Source: Sphaerisporangium melleum (lineage in GTDB: Bacteria > Actinomycetota > Actinomycetes > Streptosporangiales > Streptosporangiaceae). From it: 64,000 nt of DNA. The notes beneath the pieces are model-generated. The model made no database searches and was not told the DNA's origin. It saw only the letters and a list, made by a program, of their open reading frames with translations. This document shows, piece after piece, positions 56,525-64,000 of this stretch (position 1 is the stretch's first letter; each line of letters starts with the position of its first letter). The DNA lies in the NCBI RefSeq assembly GCF_014646695.1, contig NZ_BMNT01000003.1, forward strand, positions 57,948 to 121,947, read 5' to 3'. Position numbers and translations under genes: made by a program.

Positions 56525-59290
56525 TCACTTGGCCGGCGGGGTGAACTGGGCGATCACTCCCAGGTTGCCGGGCAGCGGGGTGATCAGCTTGATCTTGACG
56601 CCGAGCTGCTTGCCCTCGTCGCCGGGGTTGCCCGAGCCCATGGTGAAGCCGTTCAGGTCCTCGCCGTACAGCTCGGTCGCCGGGGTGCCGTCGGGGTTGA
56701 CGATGCGCACCGAGTACGGCTGGTTGCCCTTGGAGGGGACGACCGTCGAGCCGTCGCGGAAGCGGTAGTACAGGCCGCCGTCACGGAACTCGAAGCCGGG
56801 GTACCAGCCCTTGGCGTCGGTGAAGTCCTTCACCGGGGCCTGCGGGGTGAACTTGGTGCAGTAGGGGACGAACGGCGCGCCCTCGATGCACTCCTGGAAG
56901 GAGTACGTCTTGGTGAAGCCGAACGCCGCGTTGGAGGCCTGCGGCCGGGACGGGATGTTCTTCAGCGTGCTGGTGTCGACCTGCGCGGCCTCACCGCTGC
57001 GGCGCAGCGGGTCGAAGTGCGAGTCGACCAGCAGCAGCTGGCCCTTGGCGCCCGCCGACGGCAGCGACCAGATGTTGGACGCCGCGTTGTTGTAGCCGAG
57101 CGAGGTGTCGCGCAGCCACACCAGCATGCCGGGGGCGTTGTAGGGGACCTTCTCCACGCGCCAGGCGCCGTCACGGTTCCAGGTGGTGTCGTAGGTGTAG
57201 CTCAGGCCCTTGTCGAACCCGTCCAGGTTGCGCCACTCGGCCAGGTAGTACTGGGCGCTCTTGAGGTCGCCGGTGTGCTGGGTCCAGCCGGTGCCGGTGG
57301 TGTCGACGAAGGTGCCGACGGTCGCGGTCCAGCCGTTGGCGCCCTGCTCGACGTCGTCGCTCCACACGGTGGAGGCGCCGCTGGTGACCGACAGGTCGTC
57401 GACGAACCAGCCGCGCTCGTTGGCGGCGGCGTCGGTGGCGTAGCGCAGGCGCAGCTTGATGTTCTGGCCGGCGAACGGGGTGAGGTCGGCGTAGTAGTGC
57501 TGCCAGCCGTCGGTCTCACCGGTGATGCCGTACTTCTTGTTGCCGTAGTCCTTCAGGCGCTTGTTCGGGTCGGCGTAGCCGTCGTCGGTCGAGACCAGCG
57601 TGCCGTCCTCGCCGTAGACCTTCTGCTCCGACCAGGTGGTGCCACCGTCGGTGGAGACCTCGACGAAGCCGAAGTCCCAGTCCTGCTCGATGGTGTAGTC
57701 GTTCCAGAACCAGAACTTGGCGTCGGCCGGGACGGACAGGTCGCGGGCGATCCGCACGTCGGCCCAGTCCTGGTCGTTGCCGGACCACCACACCTTGGAC
57801 CCGCTGTGCGGGGTGGTGAGGGTGACGTCCTTGTCGGGCAGGTTGATCCGGACGCCGTCCTCGGTGAGCTTGGGCGTACGCGAGGTCTGGCCGACGGTCA
57901 GGAGCTTGGTGCCGTCACCGGGGTTGAGGACCTTCGGGTTGGCCCAGCCCAGCACCCACTTGTCCCACAGGCCCATGTGCGTCGGCATCGACTGGAAGAT
58001 CGGGCCGGAGTGGGAGCCGGTGGACATCAGGTCCCAGAACTCCACGTCGCTGTCGCCGGCGCCGGTGGCGTCGTACAGGTCCGGCAGACCGAGGTCGTGG
58101 CCGTACTCGTGGGCGAACACGCCCACGCCGGAGTCCTCCGGCTGCACGATGTAGTTCGAGATCTTGATGCTGGTGCCGGGGATGGTGTAGCCGCCGGGGA
58201 TCGCGCTGGAGTGGGCCCAGATCGCGTAGGTGCCCTGGGCGCCGCCGCCGCCGGACTTGTCCTCACCGGCGTGCACGAGCACGAGGTGGTCGATCACACC
58301 GTCCGGCTCGTTGTAGTTGCCGTCGCCGTCGGCGTCGGAGGTGTCTTCCTTGTCGTAGTCCGCCCAGGGGAAGTTGGGGTTCTGCTGGGCGAGGATGTTC
58401 ACCGCGTCGACGCCCATCTGAGCGGTGCCGCGCGGGTTGTCCGGGTGGCCGGAGCTGTCCTGGATGGCGGCGCCGCAGGAGCCCGCGCCGTACCACGCCT
58501 CGGAGTGCGGGACCTTGATCCAGCCGAGGGCCTCACCGGTGACGGTGTAGGCGCCCTTGGACATCTCCTCGTACATGTTCTTCATGGTCTGGCCGGAGAT
58601 GTCGATGCCCGGCTTACCGTCGCGAGGGTCCTTCAGGTCCGTGCGGACCCGCTTGGTGATGCCCTTGCTGGAGTAGAGCATGTTGTTGTAGTGGGCGTTG
58701 TTGAAGTCCGCCACCCACATGGAGTTGTTGTCCTTGCCGCCGCCGGCCGCGGTGGCGGGGTTCGGGATGTTGTTGTGCAGCGGCCCGTTGAGCTTGGTGC
58801 CCGGCGGGTCGGTGACGCAGACGTCCGGCTCGTCGGTGCTCTTGGGGTGCTGGAAGCCCGAGAAGTCGTCGTTGGCGTTCTCGTTGAACTCCACCAGCAG
58901 GGTGAGCAGCTTGGCCTGCTGGGTGACCTTGGCCTTCTTGTACAGGAACTCGAACGGGTTCTTGCCGGTGTGGACGGCCTTGCGCTCACGCTTGGTGAGC
59001 TCGCGGGCGGCGACCGGGTTGCCCAGGGAGAACTTGTGGTCGAACTCCTCGGCGGTGGGCACGTGGACGCGGCGCTCGCCCGCCTTGGTGTCCACCTTCT
59101 CGTCCGCCTTCGAGGCGCTGTCGCTCTGTACCCGGGGCGGCGCGTAGTTGATGTAGTGGTCACTCGCGCTGGGCTGGTAACTGGCGACCGAGGTGTCACC
59201 TGGCGCCGCGGCACCGGTGACCGCGAGACCCGCTGCGGCCAGTCCGAGGACCGGCAGCACGGCGGCGAGACGCCTGACTCTGCGTGACAA
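56525..59290 (-). CDS. Secreted M6-family (immune inhibitor A-type) metalloprotease
   Basis: About 921 residues from a TTG at 59290, chosen because AGGAGG precedes it and because it places the basic signal-peptide start (LSRRVRRLAAVLPVLGLAAAGLAVTGAAA) at the N-terminus. An in-frame ATG at 59350 would add 20 residues. A propeptide (to about 110) precedes the M6 catalytic domain with the zinc motif VFAHEYGHDLGLPDLYDATG (His394, Glu395, His398). A C-terminal beta-sandwich region with WYVDD-like AANERGWFVDDLSVTSGAS and EEQGANGW-type repeats follows. It is predicted to degrade extracellular proteins. Single gene with tandem terminators. Confidence 0.92.
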   Translation of the reverse strand: MSRRVRRLAAVLPVLGLAAAGLAVTGAAAPGDTSVASYQPSASDHYINYAPPRVQSDSASKADEKVDTKAGERRVHVPTAEEFDHKFSLGNPVAARELTKRERKAVHTGKNPFEFLYKKAKVTQQAKLLTLLVEFNENANDDFSGFQHPKSTDEPDVCVTDPPGTKLNGPLHNNIPNPATAAGGGKDNNSMWVADFNNAHYNNMLYSSKGITKRVRTDLKDPRDGKPGIDISGQTMKNMYEEMSKGAYTVTGEALGWIKVPHSEAWYGAGSCGAAIQDSSGHPDNPRGTAQMGVDAVNILAQQNPNFPWADYDKEDTSDADGDGNYNEPDGVIDHLVLVHAGEDKSGGGGAQGTYAIWAHSSAIPGGYTIPGTSIKISNYIVQPEDSGVGVFAHEYGHDLGLPDLYDATGAGDSDVEFWDLMSTGSHSGPIFQSMPTHMGLWDKWVLGWANPKVLNPGDGTKLLTVGQTSRTPKLTEDGVRINLPDKDVTLTTPHSGSKVWWSGNDQDWADVRIARDLSVPADAKFWFWNDYTIEQDWDFGFVEVSTDGGTTWSEQKVYGEDGTLVSTDDGYADPNKRLKDYGNKKYGITGETDGWQHYYADLTPFAGQNIKLRLRYATDAAANERGWFVDDLSVTSGASTVWSDDVEQGANGWTATVGTFVDTTGTGWTQHTGDLKSAQYYLAEWRNLDGFDKGLSYTYDTTWNRDGAWRVEKVPYNAPGMLVWLRDTSLGYNNAASNIWSLPSAGAKGQLLLVDSHFDPLRRSGEAAQVDTSTLKNIPSRPQASNAAFGFTKTYSFQECIEGAPFVPYCTKFTPQAPVKDFTDAKGWYPGFEFRDGGLYYRFRDGSTVVPSKGNQPYSVRIVNPDGTPATELYGEDLNGFTMGSGNPGDEGKQLGVKIKLITPLPGNLGVIAQFTPPAK

Positions 59291-59659
59291 CGAGGTTTCC
59301 TCCTCCGCCCGGGGTGTCCGGGCGACGTCAAGGCGCGCCGTGATGGACACGCCAACGGTGGAGATCTGTGGCGTTTACCAATGGAACGCCCCAGATTCGG
59401 CAAAGCGGACGTTAGACGAAAAGGTAAAGTAGCGGTAAAGGGGACAGTGGATGTTGCGAAATCGTCATCCCGGCGAGTCCGATCCGATTGCGGATTCCGA
59501 GGGTTCCACCCCTGTCCTATCGCGGTTTCCGGGCATCCGACCGCTCCGCCCGCCCCAGGTGCGCACCGCTTTCCGCGTTCCGCACCGGTCCTCGCAGACG
59601 CGTCCACACCGTCCCGCGCGGGGTCGGCACGCGCGACGGGAGAACGTACAGTCACAGGC
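59291..59659. other. Divergent promoter region of 369 bases
   Basis: It lies between the protease (leftward) and the FAD-linked oxidase (rightward). A purine-rich stretch with two AAAGG repeats (about 59418-59442) is the most AT-rich part and may hold a promoter. The rest is open in several frames but shows no recognisable protein. Confidence 0.4.
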
Positions 59660-61018
59660 GTGAACCCCGTTGACGCCCTCATCGACGCCCTGCCCGGGGG
59701 CAGGGTGCTGACCGACCGCGACGTGATCGACTCCTACGCCCGCGACCAGACCTACCTTGAGCCGGGCGAGCCGCTGTGCGCGGTGGTCGCGCAGACCCGC
59801 GACGAGGTCGCCGCCACCCTGCGCTGGGCGAGCGAGCACCGCGTGCCGGTGGTGCCGCGCGGGGCGGGCACGGGCCTGGCGGGCGGCGCCACCGCCGTCG
59901 AGGGATGCGTCATGCTGTCGCTGGCCCGCATGACCGCGATCCGCGAGCTGTCGCCCGCCGACGAGATCGCCGTCGTCGAGCCCGGCGTGATCACCGCCGA
60001 CCTCGACCGCGCCGCCCGCGAGCACGGCCTGATGTACGCGCCCGACCCCTCCTCCTACGAGATCTCCACGATCGGCGGCAACCTCGCCACCAACGCCGGC
60101 GGGCTGCGCTGCGTCCGGTACGGCGTCACCCGCGACTCCACGCTCGGGCTGGAGGTCGTGCTGGCCGACGGCAGGGTGCTGAACACCGGCCGCCGCACGA
60201 TGAAGGGGGTCACCGGCTACGACCTCACCGGGCTGTTCGTCGGCTCCGAGGGCACGCTCGGCGTCATCACCGCCGCCACGCTGCGGCTGCGCCGCGCGCC
60301 GTCGGTCCCGCCGATCACCATCGCCGCCGAGTTCCCCTCGCCGCGCGCCGCCGGGGACGCCGTCGCCGCGATCGTCGCCGCCGGCTGCCGGCCGCTGCTG
60401 CTGGAGCTGATGGACCGCGGCACGCTGGAGGCGATCGACGCCTGGAAGAACATCGGCCTGGAGCCCCAGGTGCGCGCGATGCTGATCGCCCAGGCCGAAG
60501 GGGACCGGCCGGAGGAGGCCGCGCTGATGGAGCGATTGTGCGAGCAGAACGGCGCGGGCTTCGTCGCGGTGTCCGGCACGCCGGAGGAGACCGCGGAGCT
60601 GATCGGCCTGCGCCGGCTGGCCTACAGCGCCAAGGAGCGGCTGGGCGCCTGCCTGGTGGAGGACGTCTGCGTGCCGCGCTCGGCGCTGCCGGCGATGATC
60701 ACCTTCATCGAGGAGGCCGCCGCGCGGCACGACGCGCGCATCTGCACGGTCGCGCACGCCGGGGACGGCAACCTGCACCCGGTCTTCATCTTCGACCGCG
60801 GCCTGCCCGAGCCGCCGCCGGGCGTCTGGGCCGCCGCCGACGAGGTGTTCCGCGCCGCTTTGGACCTCGGCGGCACGCTCACCGGCGAGCACGGGGTGGG
60901 CCTGCTCAAGCGGCGCTGGCTCGGCCTGGAGGCCGGGCCGGTGGTGACCGAGGTGCAGCAGGGCATCAAGCGCGTGTTCGACCCCCTCGGCATCCTCAAC
61001 CCCGGCAAGGCGATCTGA
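59660..61018 (+). CDS. FAD-linked oxidase, glycolate/D-lactate dehydrogenase (GlcD) type
   Basis: About 452 residues, GTG start at 59660 (NPVDALIDALPGGRVLTDRD). The FAD-binding PCMH domain has VPVVPRGAGTGLAGGATA and SYEISTIGGNLATNAGGL with GVTGYDLTGLFVGSEGTLGVITAATLRL. The C-terminal domain has CTVAHAGDGNLHPVFIF and LTGEHGVGLLKRRWL, the GlcD substrate/metal site with His residues. It is predicted to oxidise glycolate or D-2-hydroxy acids. There are no GlcE/GlcF partners nearby. Confidence 0.93.
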   Translation: MNPVDALIDALPGGRVLTDRDVIDSYARDQTYLEPGEPLCAVVAQTRDEVAATLRWASEHRVPVVPRGAGTGLAGGATAVEGCVMLSLARMTAIRELSPADEIAVVEPGVITADLDRAAREHGLMYAPDPSSYEISTIGGNLATNAGGLRCVRYGVTRDSTLGLEVVLADGRVLNTGRRTMKGVTGYDLTGLFVGSEGTLGVITAATLRLRRAPSVPPITIAAEFPSPRAAGDAVAAIVAAGCRPLLLELMDRGTLEAIDAWKNIGLEPQVRAMLIAQAEGDRPEEAALMERLCEQNGAGFVAVSGTPEETAELIGLRRLAYSAKERLGACLVEDVCVPRSALPAMITFIEEAAARHDARICTVAHAGDGNLHPVFIFDRGLPEPPPGVWAAADEVFRAALDLGGTLTGEHGVGLLKRRWLGLEAGPVVTEVQQGIKRVFDPLGILNPGKAI

Positions 61019-61150
61019 GGCCGTCCGGCATCCGGGCTGACCTCCTGGCACGGCGCCGGGAACAGGGCTGAGCACCCCACGTCCCCGCTGTCCCACTGGT
61101 ACCGTTCAGCCCGGGGAATGCCGACATATCGCTACATCGGGGGTCTGAGG

Positions 61151-62917
61151 GTGGCACAAGGACTCACGGACGAGGACCCACGCCGGCTCGGCGACCTGGA
61201 GATCGTCGGCCGGCTCGGCGACGGCGGCCAGGGCGTCGTCTACCTCGGACGCACCCCGGCCGGGGACCAGGTGGCGATCAAGCTGCTGCACGCCCGGCTG
61301 TCGGCCGACCCCGAGGCGCGTGCCCGGTTCCTGCGCGAGGTCTCGGTCGCCCAGCGGGTGGCGCGGTTCTGCACGGCCTCGGTGCTGCACGCCGACCTGG
61401 CCGGCAACCAGCCCTACATCGTCAGCGAGTACGTCCCCGGCCCGTCCCTGCGGCAGCTCGTCGAACGGGAGGGCCCGCGCCGGGGCGCCGCGCTCGACCG
61501 CCTCGCGGTCAGCACGGCCACGGCCCTGTCCGCCATCCACCGGGCCGGCATCCTGCACCGCGACTTCAAGCCGGCCAACGTGCTGATGGGGCCGGAGGGC
61601 CCGGTGGTCATCGACTTCGGCATCGCGCGGGCCCTGGACACCCCGGGCACCACGGCCACCGGCGACTCCCTCGGCACCCCGTCCTACCTCGCCCCCGAGC
61701 AACTGGCCGGCGCGGTGGCGACCTCGGCGGTGGACGTGTTCGCCTGGGGCGTGACCATGGTCTTCGCCGCCACCGGGCGGCCGGCGTTCGGCTCCGACTC
61801 CATCCCCGCGGTGATCAACCGCATCCTGCACGAGGAACCGGACCTGTCCGCCCTGGAGGGCCCGCTGCGCCCGCTGGTGGCCGCCTCCCTGGCCAAGGAC
61901 CCCGCCCGGCGCCCCACCGCCGAGGACCTGGTCGCCCACCTCATGGGGCACCCGGCTCCCGTGCACCCCGGCCAGGCCCCGGCTCCCGGTACCTTCGCCA
62001 CGGGCGGCATGCCGCCCGGCCCCGGGCCGCGCCCGGACGGCGCGCCCGGCTCGGCGCATGGGCGGCCGCAGCCCGGCGAACCGGTCACGGCCGGACCGGC
62101 GGGCGGCGCCACCCGCGGCACCCGGCGCGGCGGACGAGGCTCGCGCGGCGGGCGCACCGTCGCCCTGTCGATCGCCTCGGGGCTGGCCGCCGCGGTGGTC
62201 ACCGCCGGCACCGTCGTACTGGCCCAGTCGGTCGGGTCGGGCGGGACGGCCACCGGGCCGCCCGCCGCGAGCCGGTCGGGCGAGAGTCAGGCGGCGCCGA
62301 CCGTGGACGCGACCCTCGGGCGGCCGCCGGCCCCCTCCGAGCCGCCGCCGGTGACGCCGTCCCCGAGCCGCCGGGCCACCGTACAGGCCAAGCCCGGCAC
62401 CAGCGCCTCGCCCGCGGGACGTCCCCGGCCCCCGCGCAGCGCCACGCCCCGGCCCACCCCGAAGCCGTCCGTCACGCCCACGCCCCGCCCTTCGGCCACC
62501 CCGACCAGAAAGCCCGCCACCCCCACGCCGAGCCCGAAGCCGAGCACGACGCCCAAGCCGAGCCCCTCCCCCAAGCCCACCGCCTCGCCCAAGCCGAACC
62601 CGTACACCGCGGCCGGGCTCTGCGGCTCCGGCTTCAAGGTCATCGACTCGCACGGGCTCGGCGCGGCCACCGTGTACCTGCTCTACAACGGCGCCACGGG
62701 CAAGAACTGCGTTGCCACGCTGTCGAGACACGTCGTGCCGCAGAAGATCAAGATGGGCGTGGTGCTGCAGGTCAAGGGCGGCGCCACGGCCGCCGACAGC
62801 GGCGCCTACACCGCCTACGCGGGCCCGGTGCGGCTCGCCGCCGGCAAGGTCTGCGTGATCTGGGGCGGCACGTACGGCACCACGACCTGGAAGAGCGCCT
62901 GGTCCCACTGCGGCTGA
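61151..62917 (+). CDS. Transmembrane serine/threonine protein kinase with extracytoplasmic domain
   Basis: About 588 residues from the GTG 61151 (GGGGG upstream); an ATG at 61118 in frame is possible. The kinase domain (about 12-275) has GRLGDGGQGVVYLG (P-loop), Lys44 in VAIKLLH, HRDFKPANVLM (Asp138), DFGIAR (Asp155) and GTPSYLAPEQL. A Gly/Pro/Arg-rich linker leads to a membrane helix (VALSIASGLAAAVVTAGTVVLA). A Pro/Thr/Lys spacer and a C-terminal Cys-containing domain of about 100 residues (AAGLCGSGFKVIDSHGLGAATVYLLYN ... SAWSHCG) follow. The outer domain is unassigned and probably senses a wall or small-molecule signal. Confidence 0.92.
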   Translation: MAQGLTDEDPRRLGDLEIVGRLGDGGQGVVYLGRTPAGDQVAIKLLHARLSADPEARARFLREVSVAQRVARFCTASVLHADLAGNQPYIVSEYVPGPSLRQLVEREGPRRGAALDRLAVSTATALSAIHRAGILHRDFKPANVLMGPEGPVVIDFGIARALDTPGTTATGDSLGTPSYLAPEQLAGAVATSAVDVFAWGVTMVFAATGRPAFGSDSIPAVINRILHEEPDLSALEGPLRPLVAASLAKDPARRPTAEDLVAHLMGHPAPVHPGQAPAPGTFATGGMPPGPGPRPDGAPGSAHGRPQPGEPVTAGPAGGATRGTRRGGRGSRGGRTVALSIASGLAAAVVTAGTVVLAQSVGSGGTATGPPAASRSGESQAAPTVDATLGRPPAPSEPPPVTPSPSRRATVQAKPGTSASPAGRPRPPRSATPRPTPKPSVTPTPRPSATPTRKPATPTPSPKPSTTPKPSPSPKPTASPKPNPYTAAGLCGSGFKVIDSHGLGAATVYLLYNGATGKNCVATLSRHVVPQKIKMGVVLQVKGGATAADSGAYTAYAGPVRLAAGKVCVIWGGTYGTTTWKSAWSHCG

Positions 62918-63049
62918 GCACCGCCGGTGGGCATGATCGACCCCGGGGCGCCCGTCCGGCGGCCCGGTGTACTACGTTCTGAGCCCAGGTGCGCGGTGCC
63001 GCGCGGCGAGGCGGCCGGGGCGGTGACGGCGACCGGAAGGGGCGGCGCA

Positions 63050-64000
63050 GTGGGCGCGATCGAGAGCCGGCTCGACACGGCCGGCGCCGAATACCAGGCC
63101 AGGCGCGCGGCCATGCTCGCCAAGCTCGGCGAGCTCGCGGCCGAGCACGCCAAGGCCGTCGCGGGCGGCGGCGAGAAGTACGTCGAACGCCACCACCGGC
63201 GCGGCAAGCTGCTCGCCCGCGAGCGCATCGAGCTGCTGCTGGACCCCGACTCGCCGTTCCTGGAGTTGTCGCCGCTGGCGGCCTGGGGCACCGACTTCCC
63301 GGTCGGGGCGAGTGTGGTCACCGGCATCGGCGTGGTCGAGGGCGTCGAGTGCGTGATCATCGCCAGCGATCCGACCGTGCGCGGCGGCGCGTCCAACCCC
63401 TGGACGCTGCGCAAGACGCTGCGGGCCATGGACATCGCGCTGGAGAACCGCCTGCCGCTGGTCAACCTGGTGGAGTCCGGCGGCGCCGACCTGCAGACCC
63501 AGAAGGAGATCTTCATCCCGGGCGGGCGGATCTTCCGTGACCTGACCCGGCTGTCGGCGGCGGGCGTGCCGACCATCGCGCTCGTCTTCGGCAACTCCAC
63601 GGCGGGCGGCGCGTACATCCCCGGCATGAGCGACCACGTCGTCATGGTGAAGGAACGGGCCAAGGTCTTCCTGGCCGGGCCTCCCCTGGTGAAGGTCGCC
63701 ACCGGCGAGGACGCCGACGACGAGTCGCTGGGCGGCGCCGAGATGCACGCCCGCGTCTCGGGCCTCGCCGACCATCTGGCGGCCGACGAGCACGACGCGC
63801 TGCGCATCGGCCGCCGCGTCATCGCCCGGCTCAACCTGCGCAAAGCCCCCGGCACCGGCTCCGTACGACCGCCGCGCTTCGACGAGGAGGAGCTGCTGGG
63901 CATCGTCCCAGAAGACCTGAAGGTCCCGTTCGACCCGCGCGAGGTGATCGCCCGCCTGGTCGACGCGAGCGAGTTCGACGAGGTCAAGCCGCTGTACGGG
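63050..64000 (+). CDS. Acyl-CoA carboxylase carboxyltransferase (beta) subunit, partial
   Basis: GTG start at 63050 after GGAAGGGGCGGC; the frame is open to the end of the window (317 codons). It reads KYVERHHRRGKLLARERIELLLDPDSPFLELSPLAAWGTDFPVGASVVTGIGVVEG, GGASNPWTLRKTLRAMDIALENRLPLVNLVESGGADL, GGRIFRDLTRLSAAGVPTIALVFGNSTAGGAYIPGMSDHVVMVKERAKVFLAGPPLVKVATGE (blocks). This is the carboxyltransferase fold of propionyl/methylcrotonyl-CoA carboxylases. The 3' part with the C-terminal domain lies beyond the window. Confidence 0.92.
   Translation, partial: MGAIESRLDTAGAEYQARRAAMLAKLGELAAEHAKAVAGGGEKYVERHHRRGKLLARERIELLLDPDSPFLELSPLAAWGTDFPVGASVVTGIGVVEGVECVIIASDPTVRGGASNPWTLRKTLRAMDIALENRLPLVNLVESGGADLQTQKEIFIPGGRIFRDLTRLSAAGVPTIALVFGNSTAGGAYIPGMSDHVVMVKERAKVFLAGPPLVKVATGEDADDESLGGAEMHARVSGLADHLAADEHDALRIGRRVIARLNLRKAPGTGSVRPPRFDEEELLGIVPEDLKVPFDPREVIARLVDASEFDEVKPLYG

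Noticed and set aside
57017-59287. 756-codon plus-strand frame opposite the M6 protease
   Set aside because: Val/Gly/Ala-rich translation without domains; shadow of the protease.
62815-63987. 390-codon minus-strand frame opposite the acyl-CoA carboxylase gene
   Set aside because: Ser/Arg/Thr-rich shadow; the plus strand shows the unmistakable carboxyltransferase sequence.

Overview
The window is very GC-rich with strongly G/C-biased third codon positions. It encodes a GerW/YtfJ-type sporulation protein, several actinobacterial-type domains (DUF5335, DUF6247, a tandem FtsX-ectodomain protein), a secreted CBM2 dehydrogenase and a wealth of regulators. This points to a filamentous, sporulating actinomycete, most likely of the Streptosporangiales (Nonomuraea/Microbispora/Streptosporangium type). 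The genus is an inference from gene content; no rRNA or tRNA gene is present to test it.

Layout. 0.1-6.3 kb: a small membrane peptide, a LacI regulator, a secreted Pro-rich/DUF4239 pair, a secreted sugar dehydrogenase with a cellulose-binding module, and an aminoglycoside-phosphotransferase-like kinase. 6.5-11.9 kb: an SDR, an NMN salvage pair (pnuC-nadR), a two-domain GNAT protein divergent from gerW, and a CorA-like transporter. 11.9-16.8 kb: a ROK regulator divergent from a polar amino-acid uptake operon (binding protein, two permeases, asparaginase) that lacks an ATPase. 16.9-25.4 kb: a broken isochorismatase, HxlR regulator, aldo/keto reductase, DNA polymerase X, an orphan ABC-2-like membrane protein divergent from a two-component system, and a sulfite-oxidase-like molybdoenzyme. 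25.5-32.9 kb: two sodium/solute (acetate-type) symporter modules, one with a Crp-type site and one linked to a LytS/LytTR two-component system, then an anti-sigma-type ATPase. 33.1-34.9 kb: a TPR regulator and a small ORF.

35.0-39.7 kb is an insertion-sequence graveyard. It holds an IS5-family copy with terminal inverted repeats but several lesions, a mosaic of two IS5-type fragments, an IS110 fragment, a chymotrypsin-fold secreted protease in between, a VapBC-type toxin-antitoxin pair and a truncated VOC protein. 39.7-50.2 kb is an accessory block built from repeated gene types: two HD-domain hydrolases, three AraC-type regulators (two with DJ-1/PfpI sensor domains), two NAD(P)-binding NmrA-type reductases, an SDR, a TetR regulator with twin operators and a beta-carbonic anhydrase. 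Its left end carries a frameshifted tandem FtsX-ectodomain protein, and its right end carries a degenerate copy of that gene's 3' end. Within this block two promoters share an identical GTGGCAC-N23-GTGCCAC architecture (upstream of the second HD gene and at the start of the third DJ-1/AraC regulator). This suggests a small local regulon of AdpA type and is the most interesting signal I found.

50.2-64.0 kb returns to ordinary chromosome: a secreted protein of unknown function, HIT protein, DUF5335, MalY/PatB-type aminotransferase, DUF6247 plus a zinc/beta-propeller protein, lipid kinase, large M6 metalloprotease with tandem terminators, FAD-linked glycolate/lactate-type oxidase, membrane Ser/Thr kinase, and the 5' part of an acyl-CoA carboxylase carboxyltransferase running off the window. 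Functional calls rest on motif recognition by eye; no database search or folding program was run.
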